DNA from: Enterocola sp045654205
GTDB taxonomy: Bacteria > Bacteroidota > Bacteroidia > Bacteroidales > Paludibacteraceae
Direction of reading: 5' to 3'
NCBI GenBank assembly: GCA_045654205.1
Contig: JAZOMZ010000004.1
Coordinates: forward strand, 1-43,796
DNA: 43,796 nt
Shown: piece by piece, positions 40,904 through 43,796 of the stretch
How the letters are laid out: each line of letters opens with the position of its first letter
How positions within the stretch are numbered: the stretch's first letter is position 1
The notes under the pieces: model-generated
The model's database searches: none
Told to the model about the DNA's origin: nothing
Seen by the model: only the letters and a program-made list of their open reading frames with translations
Position numbers and translations under genes: made by a program

Positions 40904-41239
40904 ATGGAAACTACAAGACAAAATAAGATAGCTAGACTATTACAAAAAGAAATTAGTGATATCTTCCGCAGTTTTACACAAAATATGCAAAAAGGCATAC
41001 TCATTTCTCCAACTATTGTGAGAATAAGTCCAGACCTTAGTGTAGCACGTGTTTATATCAGCGTATTCCCATCTGATAAAGAAAAAGAATATCTAGACCT
41101 TGTAAACGAGCGTTCTGTAGCTATTCGTCACGAACTAGCGCAACGTACACGTCACCAACTAAGAACTGTGCCTACGCTTACATTCTTCCTAGATGATTCT
41201 CTAGATTATATAGAAAATATAGACAATCTTCTAAAATAA
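40904..41239 (+). CDS. rbfA: 30S ribosome-binding factor A
   Basis: A 111-residue KH-fold protein that binds late 30S precursors and helps 16S rRNA maturation. RQNKIARLLQKEISDIFRSF is the conserved first helix, LSVARVYISVFP the central strands and RHQLRTVPTLTFFLDDSLDYIENIDNLL the conserved end. It precedes the LolC/E-like permease by six bases, a pairing seen in other Bacteroidales. Confidence 0.94.
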   Translation: METTRQNKIARLLQKEISDIFRSFTQNMQKGILISPTIVRISPDLSVARVYISVFPSDKEKEYLDLVNERSVAIRHELAQRTRHQLRTVPTLTFFLDDSLDYIENIDNLLK

Positions 41240-41245
41240 TCCACT

Positions 41246-42448
41246 TTGAACCTTGCTCTATACATAGCAAAAAGGTATCTCTTTTCTAAAAAACGACACA
41301 ATGCCATAAACATAGTGTCGCTTATTTCTATGTGTGGAGTGGTGGTTGGTTCTATTGCTCTAGTTTGTGTACTTTCTGTTTTCAATGGATTTCAATCTGT
41401 AATAGAAGACCTTTTTAGCAATTTCGACCCTCAAATTAAAATTGTTGCCACCACAGGTAAGGTTTTTGAGCCAGATTCTATTGCGTCTGCATTAAATCAT
41501 AAAGATATTGCGCATAGTTGTTATGTAATAGAAGATAATGCTCTTCTTAAATTTAGCGAAAAACAACTCCCAGTTACCATAAAAGGTGTGCCAGAAGACT
41601 ATACCAAGGTAAGTGGGATTGATAGTATCCTTATCGACGGCGAATTTTCTACCAAACAAGGCTCATTTAATATGGCTGTAGGTGGGGTGGTTTTAGCAAA
41701 TACATTAGGAAGTGGACTTAGATATGTTCACCCTATGTGGCTATATGCGCCAAAGAGGGTTGGTAATTTCAATCCAATGATGGTGGATAAAGCATTTAAC
41801 CGTGAACACGCCTTCCTTACAGGTGTTTATATGGTTCAGCAAGAAAAATATGACAATAATTTTCTTATTGTTCCGTTAGAGCTTACCCGTAAACTTTATG
41901 ATTATACCACTGAAGTAACTGCTATCGAGTTGAAACTTAAAGAGAATGCAGATGAAAGTGCAGTAAAATCAGAAATTTCTGAACTTATAGGTTCAGATTA
42001 TAAAGTTTTAGACCGTTATGAACAACAAGAAGAGTTCTTTAGCATGCTCCAAATAGAAAAATGGGTGACATATTTAATACTATCATTTATTCTGCTTATC
42101 GCCATTTTTAATATTGTAGGTTCTCTATCTATGCTTATTATTGAAAAGAAAGAAGATGTTAAGATATTGAGCGGTCTTGGAGCAGAAGAATCATTAATAA
42201 AAAATATTTTCTTATTCGAGGGTTGGCTTATTTCAGTTATCGGTGCATTTATAGGTATTATAATAGGTGTAGTGCTTTGTTATATCCAAATGGAATTTGG
42301 ACTAATAAAATTAGCATCTACAGCAGGCACATACCTGGTAGATGCTTATCCAGTAAACTTAGTATTCTCAGACGTAATTGTTATTTTTCTAACAGTTATC
42401 TCAATGGGCTTCTTAGCCTCTTACATTGCTACTCGCAAGATTTCTTAA
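41246..42448 (+). CDS. LolC/E-like ABC transporter permease (FtsX family)
   Basis: A 400-residue membrane protein. The start is a TTG codon at 41246, chosen because NLALYIAKRYLFSKKRHNAINIVS is the conserved family N-terminus and no ATG lies nearby. The first span is at about residues 20-45, then a large periplasmic MacB-like domain, then three spans in the last 130 residues (LILSFILLIAIFNIVGSLSML; WLISVIGAFIGIIIGVVL; VIVIFLTVISMGFLASYIA). It probably extracts lipoproteins from the inner membrane for transfer to the outer membrane, with an ATPase encoded elsewhere. A related exporter role cannot be excluded. Confidence 0.83.
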   Translation: MNLALYIAKRYLFSKKRHNAINIVSLISMCGVVVGSIALVCVLSVFNGFQSVIEDLFSNFDPQIKIVATTGKVFEPDSIASALNHKDIAHSCYVIEDNALLKFSEKQLPVTIKGVPEDYTKVSGIDSILIDGEFSTKQGSFNMAVGGVVLANTLGSGLRYVHPMWLYAPKRVGNFNPMMVDKAFNREHAFLTGVYMVQQEKYDNNFLIVPLELTRKLYDYTTEVTAIELKLKENADESAVKSEISELIGSDYKVLDRYEQQEEFFSMLQIEKWVTYLILSFILLIAIFNIVGSLSMLIIEKKEDVKILSGLGAEESLIKNIFLFEGWLISVIGAFIGIIIGVVLCYIQMEFGLIKLASTAGTYLVDAYPVNLVFSDVIVIFLTVISMGFLASYIATRKIS

Positions 42449-42470
42449 TTATATTATCTCTCTGCTAGGT

Positions 42471-42511
42471 TAACTCCTCACTCCTAACTCCTCACTCCTA
42501 ACTCCTCACTC
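42471..42511. repeat. 7-bp tandem repeat (alternating TAACTCC/TCACTCC) overlapping cysE 3' end
   Basis: Nearly six units alternating TAACTCC and TCACTCC, making a 14-bp higher-order period. It is preceded by TAGG, giving the same AGGTTAACTCCT junction as at lgt. Positions 42498-42511 lie inside the serine acetyltransferase reading frame and supply its stop codon. Confidence 0.88.
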
Positions 42512-43364
42512 TTCCAACCGTAACCCACTCATTACCGCCAATTACCACGCCTTCGCCAATAGTAATGCGACCTAAAATTGTTGCGCCAGCATAAACAATT
42601 ACATTATCTTCCAATATTGGGTGACGTGCAATACCTTTAATAGGATTGTTGTTCTCATCTGTAGGGAAACTTTTAGCACCCAGTGTTACACCTTGATAAA
42701 GTTTTACATGGTTACCTATAATACAAGTTTCGCCAATAACAATACCAGTGCCGTGGTCAATTGCAAAGTATGAACCAATAGTTGCTCCTGGGTGAATATC
42801 GATGCCAGTTTCAGAATGAGCCATCTCAGTAATCATTCTAGGAATAATATCAGAAGCACCAAGTTTTAATAATGTGTGAGCAATTCTATAATTTACTATC
42901 GCCTTTAACCCAGGATATGCCAAAATAATTTCCCCAAAATTTTTAGCTGCAGGGTCACCATTGTATATAGCTTCCACGTCTGTACGCAGAATAGTTTTTA
43001 TTTCTGGTAATTTTTCTACAAACTTAGATGCGATTTCAAGAGATATTTGTCTTTTTAGTTCTAATCTTCTGTCTTCTTCGTTACATTCGAAGCAAAGTCC
43101 AGCATACAATTGTTCGGTAAGAATATTGAATAATTTCTCTACTCTTACACCTATATGATAATTAAAAGTCTGATTATTTACTATAGAACTACCATAAAAC
43201 CCAGGAAAAATTACACTTCTACATAAATTTATAAAATCATAAAGAGCATTAATCGAAGGATAAGGTTCTCCATCTCTACCTTGATGAGTCAATTTTCCGT
43301 CAAATTCTTGGAAATTTAGCTTCTCTACTGCAGTATTTATAATAGTGTAATATTTGTTTTCCAT
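42498..43364 (-). CDS. cysE: serine O-acetyltransferase (EpsC/SatA type)
   Basis: Acetylates serine with acetyl-CoA for cysteine synthesis. It has 288 residues. The N-terminal helical domain runs to about 180. The left-handed beta-helix of hexapeptide repeats includes IDIHPGATIGSYFAIDHGTGIVIGE, with the catalytic Asp-His pair, and VKLYQGVTLGAKSF. The end is odd: after VIGGNEWVT it reads VGRVRS and stops, where relatives usually continue with VPPGS-type residues. The last four codons and the stop come from a 7-bp tandem repeat, so the tail appears to have been replaced. Activity is probably retained, but the extreme C-terminus is abnormal. Confidence 0.9.
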   Translation of the reverse strand: MENKYYTIINTAVEKLNFQEFDGKLTHQGRDGEPYPSINALYDFINLCRSVIFPGFYGSSIVNNQTFNYHIGVRVEKLFNILTEQLYAGLCFECNEEDRRLELKRQISLEIASKFVEKLPEIKTILRTDVEAIYNGDPAAKNFGEIILAYPGLKAIVNYRIAHTLLKLGASDIIPRMITEMAHSETGIDIHPGATIGSYFAIDHGTGIVIGETCIIGNHVKLYQGVTLGAKSFPTDENNNPIKGIARHPILEDNVIVYAGATILGRITIGEGVVIGGNEWVTVGRVRS

Positions 43365-43399
43365 ATGTTTTATATATAATAGTGTCTTGTTTTATGATG

Positions 43400-43407
43400 C
43401 AAATTTA
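43400..43407 (-). promoter_or_regulatory. cysE -7 promoter box (minus strand TAAATTTG)
   Basis: The plus-strand CAAATTTA is the complement of TAnnTTTG, 35 bases upstream of the cysE start. No clear -33 element. Confidence 0.4.
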
Positions 43408-43597
43408 GTAAAAACTCACGATAAAAAGAAAAAATGTAGCAATGCTTACTGGTATAATTTAAGTTGATATTATGAAAAAGTTGATGATAGCGTCTTCTGA
43501 GTCCAATTTTGCTCGAAATTTTTAATAAATCATCTATCTTGATTTTCAGTTAGTTATAAAAAATCTTTAATTTTTCTTGAAAAAAGTTCTCAAAATA
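43408..43597. other. intergenic stretch without recognised gene
   Basis: Between the cysE promoter box and the rRNA-type promoter I see AT-rich sequence with no reading frame of note, no tRNA and no clear repeat. A short run beginning ATGAAAAAGTTGATGATAGCG at 43471 looks like a start of a signal peptide but is not continued by a credible protein. Confidence 0.5.
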
Positions 43598-43796
43598 TTT
43601 GGAGCGTATTAGAAAAGTTTCTACCTTTGCATCCGCTTTTGAAACCGAAAGCACTACTGCTAAAGCGTTGAGCAGTTTTAAAAATGAAATGCATGAGTTC
43701 TTTGAAAGATTGAACAATATACAACCAAAACAAGGTTAAGGAAAAAACAAGCAACCGTCAGTTTTCTTTATTAGAGAACTAGAAACAGGTAACCTA
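43598..43796 (+). promoter_or_regulatory. probable rRNA operon promoter and boxA leader
   Basis: TTTG at 43598-43601, a 20-base spacer and TACCTTTGCATCCGC starting at 43622 form a strong promoter with a GC-rich discriminator of the kind seen at stable-RNA genes. A hairpin ACTGCT/AGCAGT is at 43656-43676. GTTCTTTGAAA at 43697-43707 resembles boxA (TGCTCTTTGA), the NusB-S10 antitermination site, and is followed by ATTGAACAATATACAACC, familiar from Bacteroidales 16S upstream regions. The 16S gene is not in the window, so this is inference. Confidence 0.6.

Noticed and set aside
43471..43520. Possible small secreted protein starting at 43471
   Set aside because: The start looks like a signal peptide but the frame does not continue into a plausible protein and no promoter box is positioned for it.

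Overview
The window looks like a chromosomal segment of an AT-rich member of the Bacteroidota, most likely order Bacteroidales. Supporting signs are a SusC/SusD pair, the Bacteroidota promoter pattern TTTG-N19/20-TAnnTTTG seen repeatedly at sensible distances from genes, weak Shine-Dalgarno signals, tRNA genes without an encoded CCA end, a roughly 1,090-residue SecA, and the gene pairings lgt-proS and rbfA-LolC/E-like permease. No genus can be named from sequence reading alone.

Layout. Positions 1-10456 are housekeeping genes on the plus strand: a SPOR-domain protein, a Sua5/YrdC protein, ispD-recG, secA, then lgt, a small membrane protein and proS. Four related long imperfect-hairpin repeats lie in the gaps of this part. 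Positions 10460-18377 are a very AT-rich surface-glycan cluster: Wzx-like flippase, pyruvyl-transferase-like protein, EpsG/Wzy-like polymerase, GT4, WbsX-like protein, GT2 and a MurB-like flavoprotein. A lipoprotein gene follows. Positions 19434-23521 are a phenylalanine/tyrosine operon (prephenate dehydratase, DAHP synthase-chorismate mutase, aminotransferase, prephenate dehydrogenase). It is preceded by what looks like a complete transcription attenuator, with a leader peptide in which 10 of 18 residues are Phe or Tyr. Positions 23572-29348 hold a small lipoprotein, a CYTH protein (minus strand), an acyltransferase with xerD, then pta-ackA and a PAP2-like membrane protein. Positions 29366-32093 hold tRNA-Glu with rpsT, radC with a degenerate deacetylase-like gene, and tRNA-Arg. 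aroB and asd follow on the minus strand. Positions 34281-40755 hold a secreted lamin-tail protein and a SusC/SusD pair. rbfA, a LolC/E-like permease and a serine acetyltransferase (minus strand) come next. The last 200 bases look like the promoter and boxA leader of a ribosomal RNA operon whose 16S gene would start just beyond the window.

How the parts work together. The aromatic operon carries the chorismate-to-Phe/Tyr branch and its entry enzyme, so a mixed Phe/Tyr leader fits its output. aroB feeds the same pathway. The glycan cluster has export, polymerisation and glycosyl transfer but no priming transferase or sugar-nucleotide genes, so it must depend on other loci.

The most notable items are the Phe/Tyr attenuator, the dispersed hairpin repeats whose arms differ between copies yet stay complementary within each copy, and 7-bp tandem repeats next to lgt, rbfA and cysE, one of which supplies the last codons and stop of the serine acetyltransferase gene.
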